NCBI RefSeq assembly: GCF_000245335.1
Contig: NZ_JH600305.1
Location: 62,001-126,000, forward strand
Length of the DNA: 64,000 nucleotides
Source: Bacillus mojavensis RO-H-1 = KCTC 3706
GTDB lineage: Bacteria > Bacillota > Bacilli > Bacillales > Bacillaceae
Reading direction: 5' to 3'
Made by a program: the position numbers and the translations under genes. Below the pieces are notes generated by a model, which was not told where the DNA came from, did not search any database, and worked only from the letters and a program-made list of their open reading frames with translations. Below, piece after piece: positions 19,134 to 29,111 of this stretch (positions are counted from its first letter, which is position 1; each line of letters starts with the position of its first letter).

Positions 19134-19775
19134 TTACCGTTTGATCGCCTCCATTATCCACACGAAATCGTTTTGCTGAATGAATTGGACTGCAAAACCT
19201 TCAGCTGTAAACATCTCTTTCATCGTTTCCAATGTGGGATAATGCTCCGTCTTTAAATCATTCGCCAGCTGATAAAAGCCCTGAGAACGTGCTTTATCAA
19301 TAGCTTGATTATACGCTTCCTCATGTTCAAAGACAGTATCGGCAAACACTATTTTATCATGCATGTGAAGGTATTTGCCATATTGCTTTATTGCGGCTCG
19401 TTTTTCTTCGTCAGTTAAATGATGAAAAGCATATGAACTGACAATCGTGTCAGCCTGAAATGGCGGTTCAGGGAATGTCAGGAAGTCTCCGTCGACAATT
19501 TCTGCCCTGCCGCGGAGCTTGTCAGATGCTAACTTGCGCATCGCCGGAGATGGCTCGACACCAAATACAGATTTTTCCGCTTCAAGCAGTTTCGCTGTCA
19601 AGTTGCCGGTCCCTGGTCCAAATTCTAACACACGCATTCCTGACCGGCTGACAATGGCATCCAAAATGTCATCATAGCCTCTGAACGCCTCTTTATACTG
19701 AATATCAAAACCTTGAACTGTTTGATCGTAAGTTGCGGCCCAATCCTCAAAGAGAGGGATAAATTCACGCCCCAT
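19134..19775 (-). CDS. yrrT: SAM-dependent methyltransferase YrrT
   Basis: A 213-aa class I methyltransferase with motif I VLEFGPGTGNLT, an acidic residue in FGVEPSPAM, and YAFHHLTDEEK. Its substrate is not established. As the head gene of yrrT-mtnN-mccA-mccB-yrhC, it would produce SAH, feeding the recycling steps that follow. ATG 19775 has GGAG 10 nt upstream; a GTG 9 nt earlier lies too close to that site. The operon belongs to the CymR regulon in B. subtilis. Confidence 0.88.
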   Translation of the reverse strand: MGREFIPLFEDWAATYDQTVQGFDIQYKEAFRGYDDILDAIVSRSGMRVLEFGPGTGNLTAKLLEAEKSVFGVEPSPAMRKLASDKLRGRAEIVDGDFLTFPEPPFQADTIVSSYAFHHLTDEEKRAAIKQYGKYLHMHDKIVFADTVFEHEEAYNQAIDKARSQGFYQLANDLKTEHYPTLETMKEMFTAEGFAVQFIQQNDFVWIMEAIKR

Positions 19776-19808
19776 AGTTGTCACACTCCATATTTTATAA
19801 TTCCTATA

Positions 19809-19840
19809 AGTATACTATGAATTAATGATGGAACAGTTCC
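19809..19840 (-). promoter_or_regulatory. yrrT operon promoter with overlapping palindrome
   Basis: On the minus strand ACTGTT (19837-19832), 17-nt spacer, TATACT (19814-19809). GGAACAGTTCC (19830-19840) is a perfect palindrome over the -35, within an AT-rich area. It is placed like a repressor site and could be part of the CymR box, but the known CymR consensus was not matched base by base. Confidence 0.5.
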
Positions 19841-19967
19841 TATCTTACCACATCTTTTTGAAAGTAGGTACTAAAACACTTTGTGTTTTTTATCCAGTCA
19901 TATATTGCGTGTATAGCATAAAAAGGCTTATACTTCATATGACTTGTAAAGGCGGAGGGGTCAAAAG

Positions 19968-20171
19968 ATGAATTTTCAATTGGAACTGATTAAAGATAAA
20001 GTAGAATTTTTCGAAGCGGCATCCCTGCAGGAGCTTGAAAAGAAAATCAACACACAAATTGAAAACAATAAAGCAATCATGCTGCGTGTGAAATCTGTCT
20101 CGCATCAAACTGCTGTGGCAGACGGAAAATTTTTTTACAGCGCCGTTGTTCATTTCGCAGCTGAGGTGTAA
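19968..20171 (+). CDS. yrzA: DUF2536 small protein YrzA
   Basis: A 67-aa soluble protein from ATG 19968 behind GGCGGAGGGG. It begins MNFQLELIKDKVEFFEA, has a short helical Leu/Glu/Lys middle and ends in a beta-rich segment FFYSAVVHFAAEV. It belongs to the DUF2536 family of Bacillus; function is unknown. It is divergent from the yrrT operon and ends in a shared terminator. Confidence 0.8.
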   Translation: MNFQLELIKDKVEFFEAASLQELEKKINTQIENNKAIMLRVKSVSHQTAVADGKFFYSAVVHFAAEV

Positions 20172-20173
20172 AA

Positions 20174-20206
20174 CAAAAGCAGCCGAAAGATTCGGCTGCT
20201 TTTGTT
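20174..20206. terminator. Bidirectional terminator between yrzA and yrrS
   Basis: AAAAGCAGCCGAA / TTCGGCTGCTTTT with a 4-nt loop, serving the two convergent genes. Confidence 0.9.
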
Positions 20207-20916
20207 TATTTTAATTTTTCTACTTTCGTGGGCTTCCAGCCTTTTCCGTCAACCCATGTAATCGTTACCTGGTATTTCTCTCCGCTCGTTTTATCTAAAA
20301 TCTTACCTTTGGCATCCTGAGGGCTGCCGTTATTTCCGAGCCAGAGGACGGTCATGTTATCTGTTGAAACACCGGTTGCATATGATATGGCTTTCAGCAT
20401 TTCGGCCCAGTCTTGTGAGCTTGAATCATAAGTGGCGGCATGCTCACCCTTTTGCTCAGTTCCGACTGCTTTCCAGTCAGGATTTTCATATGTCTTTTCC
20501 ACATCACTTGATGAGCCGCCTTCTGTGACTTTTGCGTCTTTAAGCGGGTCATCTGAATCTGAGCTTGAGTCTGAATCTGAATCAGAGTCATCACTTTTAG
20601 AAGAATCATCTTTTTTGGAATCTGAATCAGAGTCAGAAGATTTCTCAGAATCCTTTTCGCTTTTGTCAGATGTATCTTTCTTACTGTCTTTTATATCCTC
20701 ATCCGATTTCTTTTCCGTCTTACCTGAAGCCGGAGATTCCTGTTTTGGCGCCGTTTCAGAATCCTTGCTGACATCTTTACTAGAAGGACTGTTAATGAAC
20801 AGATTGGCTGCTACTACAACAATTAGAATAGATACGATTGCGATTAAGATGTTAAGCACTAAATTAGCTTTCCTGCGCTTATCACGGTTTTCATAACGAG
20901 ATTGATTATTGCTCAA
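20206..20916 (-). CDS. yrrS: Membrane-anchored acidic-repeat protein YrrS (DUF1510)
   Basis: A 236-aa protein with a basic N-terminus, one membrane helix at about residues 20-43, then a disordered Ser/Asp/Lys-rich stretch (about 50-135, many SD and SDSD repeats) and a C-terminal DUF1510 domain (about 140-236) predicted outside the membrane. The codons of the SD tract form near-repeats of GATTCAGA-like units, a likely site of length change. It follows pbpI by 64 nt; in B. subtilis the two are co-transcribed in the forespore, suggesting a partner role in spore wall work. Confidence 0.85.
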   Translation of the reverse strand: MSNNQSRYENRDKRRKANLVLNILIAIVSILIVVVAANLFINSPSSKDVSKDSETAPKQESPASGKTEKKSDEDIKDSKKDTSDKSEKDSEKSSDSDSDSKKDDSSKSDDSDSDSDSSSDSDDPLKDAKVTEGGSSSDVEKTYENPDWKAVGTEQKGEHAATYDSSSQDWAEMLKAISYATGVSTDNMTVLWLGNNGSPQDAKGKILDKTSGEKYQVTITWVDGKGWKPTKVEKLK

Positions 20917-20980
20917 TAATTCTGCACTCCTTTATCCCTCTTGGCTCAGCATATATTTTATCATGTGCTGAGAAGTTGTT

Positions 20981-22735
20981 CTATTTCTGATTGATTTCAA
21001 TTTCGTGTACTTTTTTAACAATATCATAAAACACCGAATTTGTCAGAGCCTTATCCCCCGGCGTATCCATGTGTAAAACGACAAGCGCGTATTTCGGCTT
21101 ATCCGCGGGAAAATACCCGGCAAACCATTTTTCATAAAGCGTTTCTTTATCTTTAGAAAGCTTGCCTGTCTGGGCGGTGCCTGACTTCCCTGCTACAGTA
21201 TACGAAAGATCCTGAAACCTTCTGCCCGTTCCGGAAGGAGATTCCACCACCCGCCGCAGCATTTTTTGAAGCTGCTGCGCCGTATATTTGTCTATCGTTT
21301 CTCCTTTGAGCTTCTGATCTTTAAACTTCACAAGCGTTGTACCATTTTTGTATTCAATCTGCTCTGCGATTTTGATCTGTCGCTTTTCTCCGCCGCGGGC
21401 GATTGTCGCCATCATATTAGCTACCTCGAGCGGCGTTACCTTTACATTTTTCTGCCCGATCGCTGTTTGCGCAATTGCTTTTTTGACTGATTTGTCTTTT
21501 TCATCCCCCCAAATCACGCCGCTTTTTTCATTATAGAATTGGCGGAAATCTGACTCGTGGTACAGTTTTCCTTCCCAGCCTGCCCGATCTGTAAGGGACA
21601 GCTTTTCTGACATGTCTTCAATGACGGAATGGTCTTTCTTCATTAATTGTTCGGCAAGACTTGTAAACGTGTAATTGCAGCTTTGCGCGAAACTTTCTTC
21701 AAAGGACAGGGTTCCTTTATCGTCCCCCGGTTCGCCGTACAGGTTTAAATTGCAATTAAAGGTTTGACTCGGCTTTACCGCGTTTTGCTCAATCGCAGCT
21801 GCCGCTATCACAGTTTTAAAAACGGAGCCGGGATAGATTGGCGTCAGCATGTAATTTTGAAGCGTGTTTTGCCTGGACACATCGGCATCCGGTTTGCTTA
21901 CGATGCCCAATACACTGCTCTTTTCGATGTCCAGCAGCACCGCTCCTCCTTTTTTCAGCCCCTGATCATCTAGTATGCCTTCTATCGCTTTTTGAATGCT
22001 GTGATCAATTGTTGTTTTGACTTGCAGCGGATAAAATGAGTTGGCCTCAGCTGTATATTTGACGTCCATGCCGAACAAAGGGTTTCCTTTTCCGTCCACA
22101 TGATACAAAAGCTTCGTGTCCTGTTCCGGAAGCAAAAACTCATCAAATGTCCGCTCTAAACCAGTTGTGCCGATTTTCGTTTTAATCGGCAGGTTTTCCT
22201 TATCAGGATACTTACTGCGGAGAAGCGCCGGATCTTGATTGGTTGTGCCTATCGTATGCGAGGCAAGACTGGGCTTGTCTTCATTCTCCATATATACGCC
22301 GTAAATGCCAGGATATTTCAAAGAATTGATTTTTGTAATAGATTCCTTCGAAAGTGTTTTGATTTTCTTTTGATGTAAAATGACTGGTTTTTTCGATTTG
22401 GCAAGAGTCTGATGCAAATCATCTTCAGACAAGCCGAGAATCTCTGCGACTTTTTTAATCGGCCAATCCTGTGTTAACAGAAAAGGGAACAAGACAACCG
22501 CAGGCTCGCTTGTGCCAGTCAGTGCCTGGCCGTTTCGATCTAAAAACGATCCTCTGCCGTCAGAAATGAGTACTTCCTCCGTTCGCTGATTAACACTTTC
22601 CTGTATTAAATTAATTTTCTTTTTAGAAAATGATTCTGTGAAAAACAGCTGAATTTCCGCCAGCCTCAGCAGAAGCAGAAAAAACACGATTAAAAAAGCC
22701 AGAACAGCCAGCTTCATTCGTTTCGATATCTTCAT
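20981..22735 (-). CDS. pbpI: Class B penicillin-binding protein PbpI (PBP4b)
   Basis: A 584-aa peptidoglycan transpeptidase with a short cytoplasmic end, one membrane helix (about 8-27), a dimerisation domain at about 50-220 and a transpeptidase domain from about 250. Active-site motifs are GSVFK (Ser nucleophile), SCN and KSGT. It is the sporulation-linked PBP4b of B. subtilis. ATG 22735 is chosen because GAGGTG lies 7 nt upstream. That ribosome site is inside the 3' arm of the greA terminator hairpin, an unusual arrangement described in the findings. Confidence 0.93.
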   Translation of the reverse strand: MKISKRMKLAVLAFLIVFFLLLLRLAEIQLFFTESFSKKKINLIQESVNQRTEEVLISDGRGSFLDRNGQALTGTSEPAVVLFPFLLTQDWPIKKVAEILGLSEDDLHQTLAKSKKPVILHQKKIKTLSKESITKINSLKYPGIYGVYMENEDKPSLASHTIGTTNQDPALLRSKYPDKENLPIKTKIGTTGLERTFDEFLLPEQDTKLLYHVDGKGNPLFGMDVKYTAEANSFYPLQVKTTIDHSIQKAIEGILDDQGLKKGGAVLLDIEKSSVLGIVSKPDADVSRQNTLQNYMLTPIYPGSVFKTVIAAAAIEQNAVKPSQTFNCNLNLYGEPGDDKGTLSFEESFAQSCNYTFTSLAEQLMKKDHSVIEDMSEKLSLTDRAGWEGKLYHESDFRQFYNEKSGVIWGDEKDKSVKKAIAQTAIGQKNVKVTPLEVANMMATIARGGEKRQIKIAEQIEYKNGTTLVKFKDQKLKGETIDKYTAQQLQKMLRRVVESPSGTGRRFQDLSYTVAGKSGTAQTGKLSKDKETLYEKWFAGYFPADKPKYALVVLHMDTPGDKALTNSVFYDIVKKVHEIEINQK

Positions 22736-22771
22736 AAAAAAACACCTCACCCACATTGTGGACGAGGTGTT
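22736..22771 (-). terminator. greA terminator that overlaps the pbpI ribosome site
   Basis: AACACCTC (22771-22764) pairs perfectly with GAGGTGTT (22748-22741), with an inner CCAC/GTGG stem, then T5 immediately before the pbpI ATG. The 3' arm is also the pbpI Shine-Dalgarno sequence. Confidence 0.85.
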
Positions 22772-22788
22772 TCTTTGTTAAACGGATA

Positions 22789-23262
22789 TTATGAAATTTT
22801 CACAATTTTCACGAGCATTTCTCCGCCCGGTGTCTGAACTGTGACTTCATCATCTACTTTTTTGCCAAGCAGGCTTTTAGCAATCGGCGAATCGTTTGAA
22901 ATTTTTCCTTCAAACGGATCAGCTTCTGCGCTTCCGACGATTGTATAAGATTCTTCATCGCCATCAGGCAGTTCGACGAAAGTGACGGTTTTCCCTAAAC
23001 CGACAACGTTAGAGCCGCCGTCATCTTCAATGATTTTCGCATTGCGGATCATATTCTCAAGAGTCGTTACACGGCCCTCTACGAATGCCTGCTCTTCTTT
23101 CGCTGAGTCGTATTCAGAGTTTTCGGAAAGATCCCCAAAACTTCTCGCGATTTTGATGCGCTCTACTACTTCTTTTCGTTTAACCGTTTTCAAATATTCT
23201 AATTCTTGTTCAAGTTTTTGTTTTCCTTCTACAGTCATAGGAAAAACTTTCTCTTGTGCCAT
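22789..23262 (-). CDS. greA: Transcription elongation factor GreA
   Basis: A 157-aa factor that rescues backtracked RNA polymerase by stimulating transcript cleavage. The N-terminal coiled coil (about 10-75) carries the loop-tip acidic residues in [16 protein letters not shown]. The C-terminal domain has the [22 protein letters not shown] signature split around residues 118-142. It ends in the terminator at 22736-22771. It is transcribed after udk with a 248-nt gap that holds its own likely promoter region. Confidence 0.97.
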   Translation of the reverse strand: MAQEKVFPMTVEGKQKLEQELEYLKTVKRKEVVERIKIARSFGDLSENSEYDSAKEEQAFVEGRVTTLENMIRNAKIIEDDGGSNVVGLGKTVTFVELPDGDEESYTIVGSAEADPFEGKISNDSPIAKSLLGKKVDDEVTVQTPGGEMLVKIVKIS

Positions 23263-23510
23263 GTCCCTTCACTCCTTCTGGTTGTCCCTCAACATCTTCG
23301 ATTATGTATGAGAGCATAAACTAAAAATACAAGAATGAGAACACAGGGCAGTCCTCGTTCTTCTCTCCCATATTGGTACTGTTTATCTTAAACTGAATCT
23401 TGTGGTTCTGCAAATATTTCGCGTTTATAAACAGGGAAAGAAGGGAATTTTACATCCCCTTCCTGCCTATACATAATATGGTCAGAGTTATTTATGTCTA
23501 TGCTATGGTA
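23263..23510 (-). other. Gap between udk and greA
   Basis: A hairpin GAAGGGG / TTCCCTTC at about 23437-23469 lies just after udk and may terminate it, though its T-run is broken by C. An AT-rich stretch at about 23285-23330 probably holds the greA promoter (TTGTAT with a TACATA or CATAAT further down). I see no ORF. Confidence 0.4.
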
Positions 23511-24146
23511 TTACAAAATCGCGTTTTGTTCAAGAATGGTTTGAATTTTTGTGACCATCAGATCAATTGCAACGTGATTTTGTCCGCCTTCCGGGATAAT
23601 AATATCAGCGTACCGCTTTGTCGGCTCAACGAATTGATTGTGCATCGGGCGGACAACAGACACATATTGTTCAATGACAGAATCAATAGAGCGCCCGCGC
23701 TCATTAATATCTCTCATAATCCGTCTGATGATGCGCAAGTCAGCGTCTGTGTCTACATAAAGCTTGATATCCATCAGGTCGCGCAGCCTTTTATCTTCAA
23801 GAACAAGAATGCCTTCAAGAATAATCACGTCTTTCGGCTCTACGTGAACCGTTTCTTCCGACCGTGTGTGGAGCTTATAATCGTAAATCGGCTTTTCAAT
23901 CGGACGGTAATTCAATAGATCTTGAATATGCTCGATTAAATAGTCATTATCAAACGCAAGCGGATGATCATAGTTTGTATTCAGCCTTTCTTCAAATGGA
24001 AGGTGGCTTTGGTCTTTATAATAGAGGTCTTGCTGGATCATTAAAATCGAGTGTCCTTTGAATTGTTCATAAATTGAACGTGTGACACTCGTTTTTCCTG
24101 AACCGGAACCTCCTGCGATTCCAATGACTACTGGACTCTTACCCAT
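23511..24146 (-). CDS. udk: Uridine kinase
   Basis: A 211-aa nucleoside kinase that phosphorylates uridine and cytidine in pyrimidine salvage. The Walker A loop is [12 protein letters not shown] at about 8-19. The substrate lid and Asp/Arg residues lie in the YDHPLAFD and [16 protein letters not shown] segments. It lies 6 nt after yrrO, so it is the tail of the yrrM-yrrN-yrrO-udk operon. Confidence 0.96.
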   Translation of the reverse strand: MGKSPVVIGIAGGSGSGKTSVTRSIYEQFKGHSILMIQQDLYYKDQSHLPFEERLNTNYDHPLAFDNDYLIEHIQDLLNYRPIEKPIYDYKLHTRSEETVHVEPKDVIILEGILVLEDKRLRDLMDIKLYVDTDADLRIIRRIMRDINERGRSIDSVIEQYVSVVRPMHNQFVEPTKRYADIIIPEGGQNHVAIDLMVTKIQTILEQNAIL

Positions 24147-24152
24147 GGGTGA

Positions 24153-25421
24153 TTACTTCCCCTTTCTCATCATGTTGCTCGGATAAATCTTATTGTCTAA
24201 TTTGAATTTGACAATTTGCAGGGGATGGCGGGCAGCGTCTAGCTCATTTCCGTCTTCGTCCCAAATGGTATCAATTGTATGTGTAAAGTTTTCGATTTCC
24301 GGACCGAAAAATTCCACTTCGTCACCTTTTTTGAAGAAATTGCGCTGCTGAAGAGTGACCATTTGTGTATCCTCATCATAATTCAGCACTAAGCCGACAA
24401 AATCAAATGTTGTTTTTTTGCCGTGCTCGCCGAACATTTGCTCTTCATAGCCTGGTGTTCCTTCGAAGAAGGCTGTCGCAGTGTCACGGTTGGCGCATTT
24501 ATCAAGCTCTTCCAGCCATTCTTTTTGAATCACAAAGTTATCGGGATCAGCGCAATAAGCGTCAATTACTTTACGATATACGCTGACAACTGTCGCTACG
24601 TAGTGAATGGATTTCATCCGTCCTTCAATCTTTAAGCTGTCGATGCCCATTTCAATCATTTTCGGAATCGACTCAATCAGCTTCAAGTCTTTCGGACTCA
24701 TTGCAAACGGAGCATCTTCTTCACTGTATAAAGCAACAGCATTGGCCCCGTCGGTTTGATATAAATCATAATCCCAGCGGCATGACTGGCAGCAGCCTCC
24801 GCGGTTGGAATCGCGGGCTGTCATGTGATTGCTCAGGACACAGCGGCCGGAGTATGCAATACACATCGCACCGTGGATAAAGGATTCAATTTCGATATCT
24901 ACTTTTTCTTTCATTTCTCTGATTTCGAGCGCGCTTGTCTCACGGGCCAGCACCACACGGTCAAGCCCTTCTTCCTTCCAGAACTGAACAGCCTTCCAGT
25001 TGGAGAGAGATTGCTGCGTGCTCAAATGAACCTCAACGTGAGGCGCTACTCTGCGGCAGGTTTCGATAATAAGCGGATCGGCCACAATGATGCCGGCAAC
25101 GTTGGCGTCGCCGAGAGCTTTTAAATATTCTTCAAGCCCATCAATATTCTCGTTATGAGCAAAAATATTTGTTGTGACGTAAATTTTCGCGCCGTATTTT
25201 TTCGCAAATTCCACGCCCTCTGCGATTTCTTCAATCGTAAAGTTATCCGCATTCGAACGAAGCCCGTATTCCTGCCCTCCGATAAAGACGGCGTCCGCTC
25301 CGTAATGTACAGCAATTTTCAGTTTTTCAAGATTCCCCGCAGGCGCGAGAAGCTCTGGCTTTTTCGTAATCACACGCTTACCATCAACTATTTTAGAAAT
25401 CTTATCATTTACGGCAGTCAT
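24153..25421 (-). CDS. yrrO: U32-family tRNA hydroxylation protein TrhP2 (YrrO)
   Basis: A 422-aa protein of the U32 (YhbV/YegQ/RlhA-like) family, historically called a collagenase-like peptidase. It contains ELLAPAGNLEKLK, VFIGGQEYGLRS, the GAMCIAYSGRCVLSNHMTARDSNRG Cys cluster region (split here as a family signature) and a C-terminal beta-barrel. In B. subtilis YrrN and YrrO (TrhP1/TrhP2) are needed for 5-hydroxyuridine at tRNA wobble position 34. The Cys residues near 175-195 suggest an iron-sulfur site. It is paired with yrrN 18 nt upstream. Confidence 0.88.
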   Translation of the reverse strand: MTAVNDKISKIVDGKRVITKKPELLAPAGNLEKLKIAVHYGADAVFIGGQEYGLRSNADNFTIEEIAEGVEFAKKYGAKIYVTTNIFAHNENIDGLEEYLKALGDANVAGIIVADPLIIETCRRVAPHVEVHLSTQQSLSNWKAVQFWKEEGLDRVVLARETSALEIREMKEKVDIEIESFIHGAMCIAYSGRCVLSNHMTARDSNRGGCCQSCRWDYDLYQTDGANAVALYSEEDAPFAMSPKDLKLIESIPKMIEMGIDSLKIEGRMKSIHYVATVVSVYRKVIDAYCADPDNFVIQKEWLEELDKCANRDTATAFFEGTPGYEEQMFGEHGKKTTFDFVGLVLNYDEDTQMVTLQQRNFFKKGDEVEFFGPEIENFTHTIDTIWDEDGNELDAARHPLQIVKFKLDNKIYPSNMMRKGK

Positions 25422-25439
25422 AGCGTAACCTCCTTTTCA

Positions 25440-26369
25440 TTAATAAACCGTTTCTTTAAAGAAGAAGCCGGTATCTATTTTTCTGTTTACTGGCTGAATG
25501 TTTTCAATGCGTTCGATCCAGTCTTCTTTTTTCGCTTCATATTCGTCACGGTTTTCCACACACAGATCAATCGCTTCTCTGTACATGCTGGTGACTTCCA
25601 CTAAGTATTCAGATGATTTCAGAACACCGTCGATTTTGAACGAATCGACTCCCGCATCTATTAGATCTTCAAGTTCATCAATGATACACACATCGTTCGG
25701 GCTCATGATATGTGTGCCGTTCTCATCTTCGAAAATCGGATATTTGTTATGGCGTTCCTTATCATGCAGGAACATGCCGGATTCTTTTTTCTTTCTTTCA
25801 ATGTCCATGACTTTGCCTTGGTATTCGAAATAGTTTCCGATCAAGGAACGTTTCGATTGGAACATGCAGGTCATTCCATGCACCTGAACTTCAATTTCAA
25901 CTTCTGCGTTTTCTTTGATCTCGACAATGCTGTCCATATTTAATTCTCTGGCAAGCACAGATCGAGCCGCGCCTTTACGTCCCCAGTAGTTGCATGTGTA
26001 ATAGTTGGTTCCTGTCGTTTCTGTGCTCCAATGAAGCTTCAGCTCCGGCGCTGATTCACGCGCAGCCATAAGAACGGCAGGATCGCCGAATACAGCTGCA
26101 TCAACGCCCGTTTCCGCTAAGAAAGCAAGATAATCGCCAAGTTCTCCCACTTTATCGTTATGAAAAATTCCGTTTACGGCAACGTATACTTTTGCTCCTT
26201 CGTTATGGGCAATGTCTACGGCTTTCGTTACATCTGCACGTGAAAATTCCCCAGCTAATCTCAGACCGTATCTCTGTTCCCCAACTAAAAACGCAGTTGC
26301 CCCCGCCTGAATCAGCGGCAAAATGTCTGCCGTACTTGTCGGTGTGACTAAGAGCTCTGGTTTTTTCAT
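25440..26369 (-). CDS. yrrN: U32-family tRNA hydroxylation protein TrhP1 (YrrN)
   Basis: A 309-aa paralogue of YrrO with the same N-terminal layout (ELLVTPTSTADILPL, FLVGEQRYGLRL) but a shorter C-terminus lacking the barrel. The core GMTCMFQSKRSLIGNYFEY retains one of the Cys residues seen in YrrO, so it may be the non-catalytic partner of a heteromer; that is inference. ATG 26369 follows GAGGTG. It sits 5 nt after yrrM in the tRNA U34 modification operon. Confidence 0.86.
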   Translation of the reverse strand: MKKPELLVTPTSTADILPLIQAGATAFLVGEQRYGLRLAGEFSRADVTKAVDIAHNEGAKVYVAVNGIFHNDKVGELGDYLAFLAETGVDAAVFGDPAVLMAARESAPELKLHWSTETTGTNYYTCNYWGRKGAARSVLARELNMDSIVEIKENAEVEIEVQVHGMTCMFQSKRSLIGNYFEYQGKVMDIERKKKESGMFLHDKERHNKYPIFEDENGTHIMSPNDVCIIDELEDLIDAGVDSFKIDGVLKSSEYLVEVTSMYREAIDLCVENRDEYEAKKEDWIERIENIQPVNRKIDTGFFFKETVY

Positions 26370-26374
26370 GACGT

Positions 26375-27046
<672 letters not shown>

Positions 27047-27048
27047 CT

Positions 27049-27085
27049 AAAAAGGAGTGCCCCAGTCTTTGACACAGGACACTCT
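27049..27085 (-). terminator. Terminator-like hairpin in the yrrM leader
   Basis: On the minus strand GAGTGTCC pairs with GGGCACTC (one mismatch) across a 14-nt loop, followed by C and T5. It lies about 20 nt before the yrrM start and downstream of a separate mltG terminator, so it can only act on the yrrM leader or on read-through. Confidence 0.65.
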
Positions 27086-27157
27086 CTGAGCACAACTTGT
27101 ATACGTTAGTAAACAACCCGATATATTTTATCATAAAACCTTGCGAAATGCGAATAA

Positions 27158-27183
27158 AAGGAGAGCTTTTGCTCTCCTTTTAT
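27158..27183 (-). terminator. Intrinsic terminator of mltG
   Basis: AAAAGGAGAGC / GCTCTCCTTTT around a 4-nt loop. The mltG stop codon (27182-27180) lies within the 5' flank. Confidence 0.9.
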
Positions 27184-28262
27184 TTCTGATTTTTTGCCGA
27201 AATATATTTTTCTTTTGCTTTATTATGTTCTTTTAATGTTTTCGTAAATACGACCTCACCGTTTGATTTTGCTAAAAAGTACAGATAGTCCGTTTTATCC
27301 GGATGAAGCGCCGCTTCCCAAGAAGACATTCCGGCATTGGCAATCGGACCTGGCGGCAGACCGGTGTTTTTGTACGTATTGTACGGCGAATCGATTTCAA
27401 GGTCCTTATAAAGCACCCGGTCTTTATGTTTGCCAGCCGCATACAAGACGGTCGGATCTGTCTGAAGCGGCATCTTCTTTTTCAGCCTGTTATAAAAGAC
27501 GCTGGATATTTTATGGCGATCGGCTTTTTCAGTCGCTTCCTCTTCGATCAAAGAAGCCATCGTCAGCAGCTTATGCACAGAAAGCTTTTCTTTCTTCATT
27601 TCTGTTTTGTATGTCTTCACATAAGAATCTGTCTGTTTCATCATCTCAGTTATGATGTCCTCAAGCGACGTATCCGGATCGTGGAATGGATATGTAGCCG
27701 GGAATAGGTATCCTTCCAGCGGATGCTTTATATTTTTCTGAAAAACATCGTTTGTAACGGTGTCCGGAAATTCCTTTTTCAGCTGATTGATAAACGTTCT
27801 ATCGTCCAGCTTTGCCATGACCTGTTTTGTTGAGTATTTCGTTTCCTCAGCAATGGCTGTGGCGATTTGTGTCAGCTGTTTCCCCTCAGGCACTGTAATT
27901 TGAAAGGCGTAGCTTGTAGCCCCGTTTGTCAGCTTCTTGATAATGGCATCCAGATCCATTCCTTTGTTCAGATGATAGTACCCGGCTTGGAATCCCGAAG
28001 CTTTTTTATATTTCACATAGTACTGAAATGCCTTTTCACTTTTTATGACATTGTTTTCCTTCAAAATCGATGCGATCGCAGATACAGATGATCCGCTCGG
28101 AATGTTAATATTAACTGTCGTTTTATTGTTTTTTTCAACAGGTTCCAGAAGTGATTTCCCATATAAAAATGCTCCGCCTATGATGAGAAGCAGCACAATA
28201 ACGGAAGACAGTACAATTCTTTTTTTATTTAGAAATGATTTTTTTTGCTGATTAATATACAT
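27180..28262 (-). CDS. mltG: Endolytic murein transglycosylase MltG (YrrL)
   Basis: A 360-aa membrane-anchored lytic transglycosylase that cuts nascent glycan strands. It has a basic cytoplasmic start, a membrane helix (about 14-35), a LysM-like subdomain (about 55-110), and the YceG catalytic domain. The catalytic Glu is in the ASLIEEEA motif, and YNTYKNTGLPPGPIANAG is the other signature. ATG 28262 has AGGAGACC upstream; a start 5 codons earlier is less well placed. It follows yrzB with a terminator-like hairpin between them (about 28352-28384). Confidence 0.92.
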   Translation of the reverse strand: MYINQQKKSFLNKKRIVLSSVIVLLLIIGGAFLYGKSLLEPVEKNNKTTVNINIPSGSSVSAIASILKENNVIKSEKAFQYYVKYKKASGFQAGYYHLNKGMDLDAIIKKLTNGATSYAFQITVPEGKQLTQIATAIAEETKYSTKQVMAKLDDRTFINQLKKEFPDTVTNDVFQKNIKHPLEGYLFPATYPFHDPDTSLEDIITEMMKQTDSYVKTYKTEMKKEKLSVHKLLTMASLIEEEATEKADRHKISSVFYNRLKKKMPLQTDPTVLYAAGKHKDRVLYKDLEIDSPYNTYKNTGLPPGPIANAGMSSWEAALHPDKTDYLYFLAKSNGEVVFTKTLKEHNKAKEKYISAKNQK

Positions 28263-28351
28263 AAGGTCTCCTCCCATCAGCTTTTATACTACATGATTCA
28301 TGCTGTTTCGGCAATTTATTACAAAAAGACGTCTCTTGATAAGCAGAAAAA

Positions 28352-28384
28352 AGCCGGAGCAGTATAGGCTCCGGCTTTTTGCGC
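28352..28384 (-). terminator. Terminator between yrzB and mltG
   Basis: AAAAGCCGGAGC / GCTCCGGCTTTTT with a short loop on both strands, right after the yrzB stop. It separates yrzL-yrrK-yrzB from mltG. Confidence 0.85.
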
Positions 28385-28388
28385 GGTT

Positions 28389-28670
28389 TTACTCTTCGTC
28401 TTCTTCCGCTAAAAACGTGTTTAATGTCTCTTCGATCATATCCCATTCTTCATCGGTTTCGATTGGGAATAGTTCGCCGTCTTCACCATCTTCGTTTGGC
28501 GTAAAGCTGGAAGCAAGAATTTCTACTTCTTCGTCATTCTTTGTTTCAATTGGGTAGTACAAAACATAAGATTTGCCAAACTCTTCGTTTTCAAATGTAA
28601 ACAGCACTTCGCAAAGCTGTTCATTTCCTTGATCGTCAACAATTGTAATATTTTTTTCGCCGTGTTCCAT
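28389..28670 (-). CDS. yrzB: DUF1292 acidic protein YrzB
   Basis: A 93-aa strongly acidic protein of the DUF1292 (UPF0473) family. The beta-rich core holds [20 protein letters not shown] and a C-terminal acidic tail [17 protein letters not shown] 28670 follows AGAGGTGA. Function is unknown, but the yrzL-yrrK-yrzB trio is conserved downstream of alaS in Firmicutes. Confidence 0.88.
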   Translation of the reverse strand: MEHGEKNITIVDDQGNEQLCEVLFTFENEEFGKSYVLYYPIETKNDEEVEILASSFTPNEDGEDGELFPIETDEEWDMIEETLNTFLAEEDEE

Positions 28671-28687
28671 TATATTCACCTCTGGCT

Positions 28688-29104
28688 TTAATTTAAACTG
28701 TCAAGATATCCTTGCAGAATCATAACAGCCGCCATTTTATCAATGACTTTTTTTCGTTTCTGCCTGCTGACATCAGCGGCAATCAGCATTTTTTCAGCCG
28801 CCATTGTGGTAAGACGCTCGTCCCACAGCACAACAGGTACATTGTACGTGGTTTCAAGCACTTTCGCAAATGCTTGGCTGGCTTCGCCTCTCGGTCCGAC
28901 AGTTCCATTCATGTTTTTAGGAAAGCCGAGCACGATCTTATCTATAGTATAGTCTTTTGTCAGTTCAGATAAACGAGGTAATCCGTAATCGCCCTCTGCT
29001 TCATTTATCTTTATGGTCTCAATGCCTTGAGCAGTCCAGCCCATTTCGTCGCTCAGAGCAACACCGAGTGTTTTGGTTCCTAAATCGAGCCCTAATATTC
29101 TCAT
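28688..29104 (-). CDS. yrrK: Putative pre-16S rRNA nuclease YqgF/RuvX
   Basis: A 138-aa RNase H-fold protein of the YqgF family with the first catalytic Asp in [14 protein letters not shown], a Glu in VLWDERLTT and a late Asp in [20 protein letters not shown] C-terminus (here KVIDKMAAV). Members process the 5' end of 16S rRNA. It lies 7 nt after yrzL and 17 nt before yrzB. Confidence 0.92.
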   Translation of the reverse strand: MRILGLDLGTKTLGVALSDEMGWTAQGIETIKINEAEGDYGLPRLSELTKDYTIDKIVLGFPKNMNGTVGPRGEASQAFAKVLETTYNVPVVLWDERLTTMAAEKMLIAADVSRQKRKKVIDKMAAVMILQGYLDSLN

Positions 29105-29111
29105 TGTTTAT

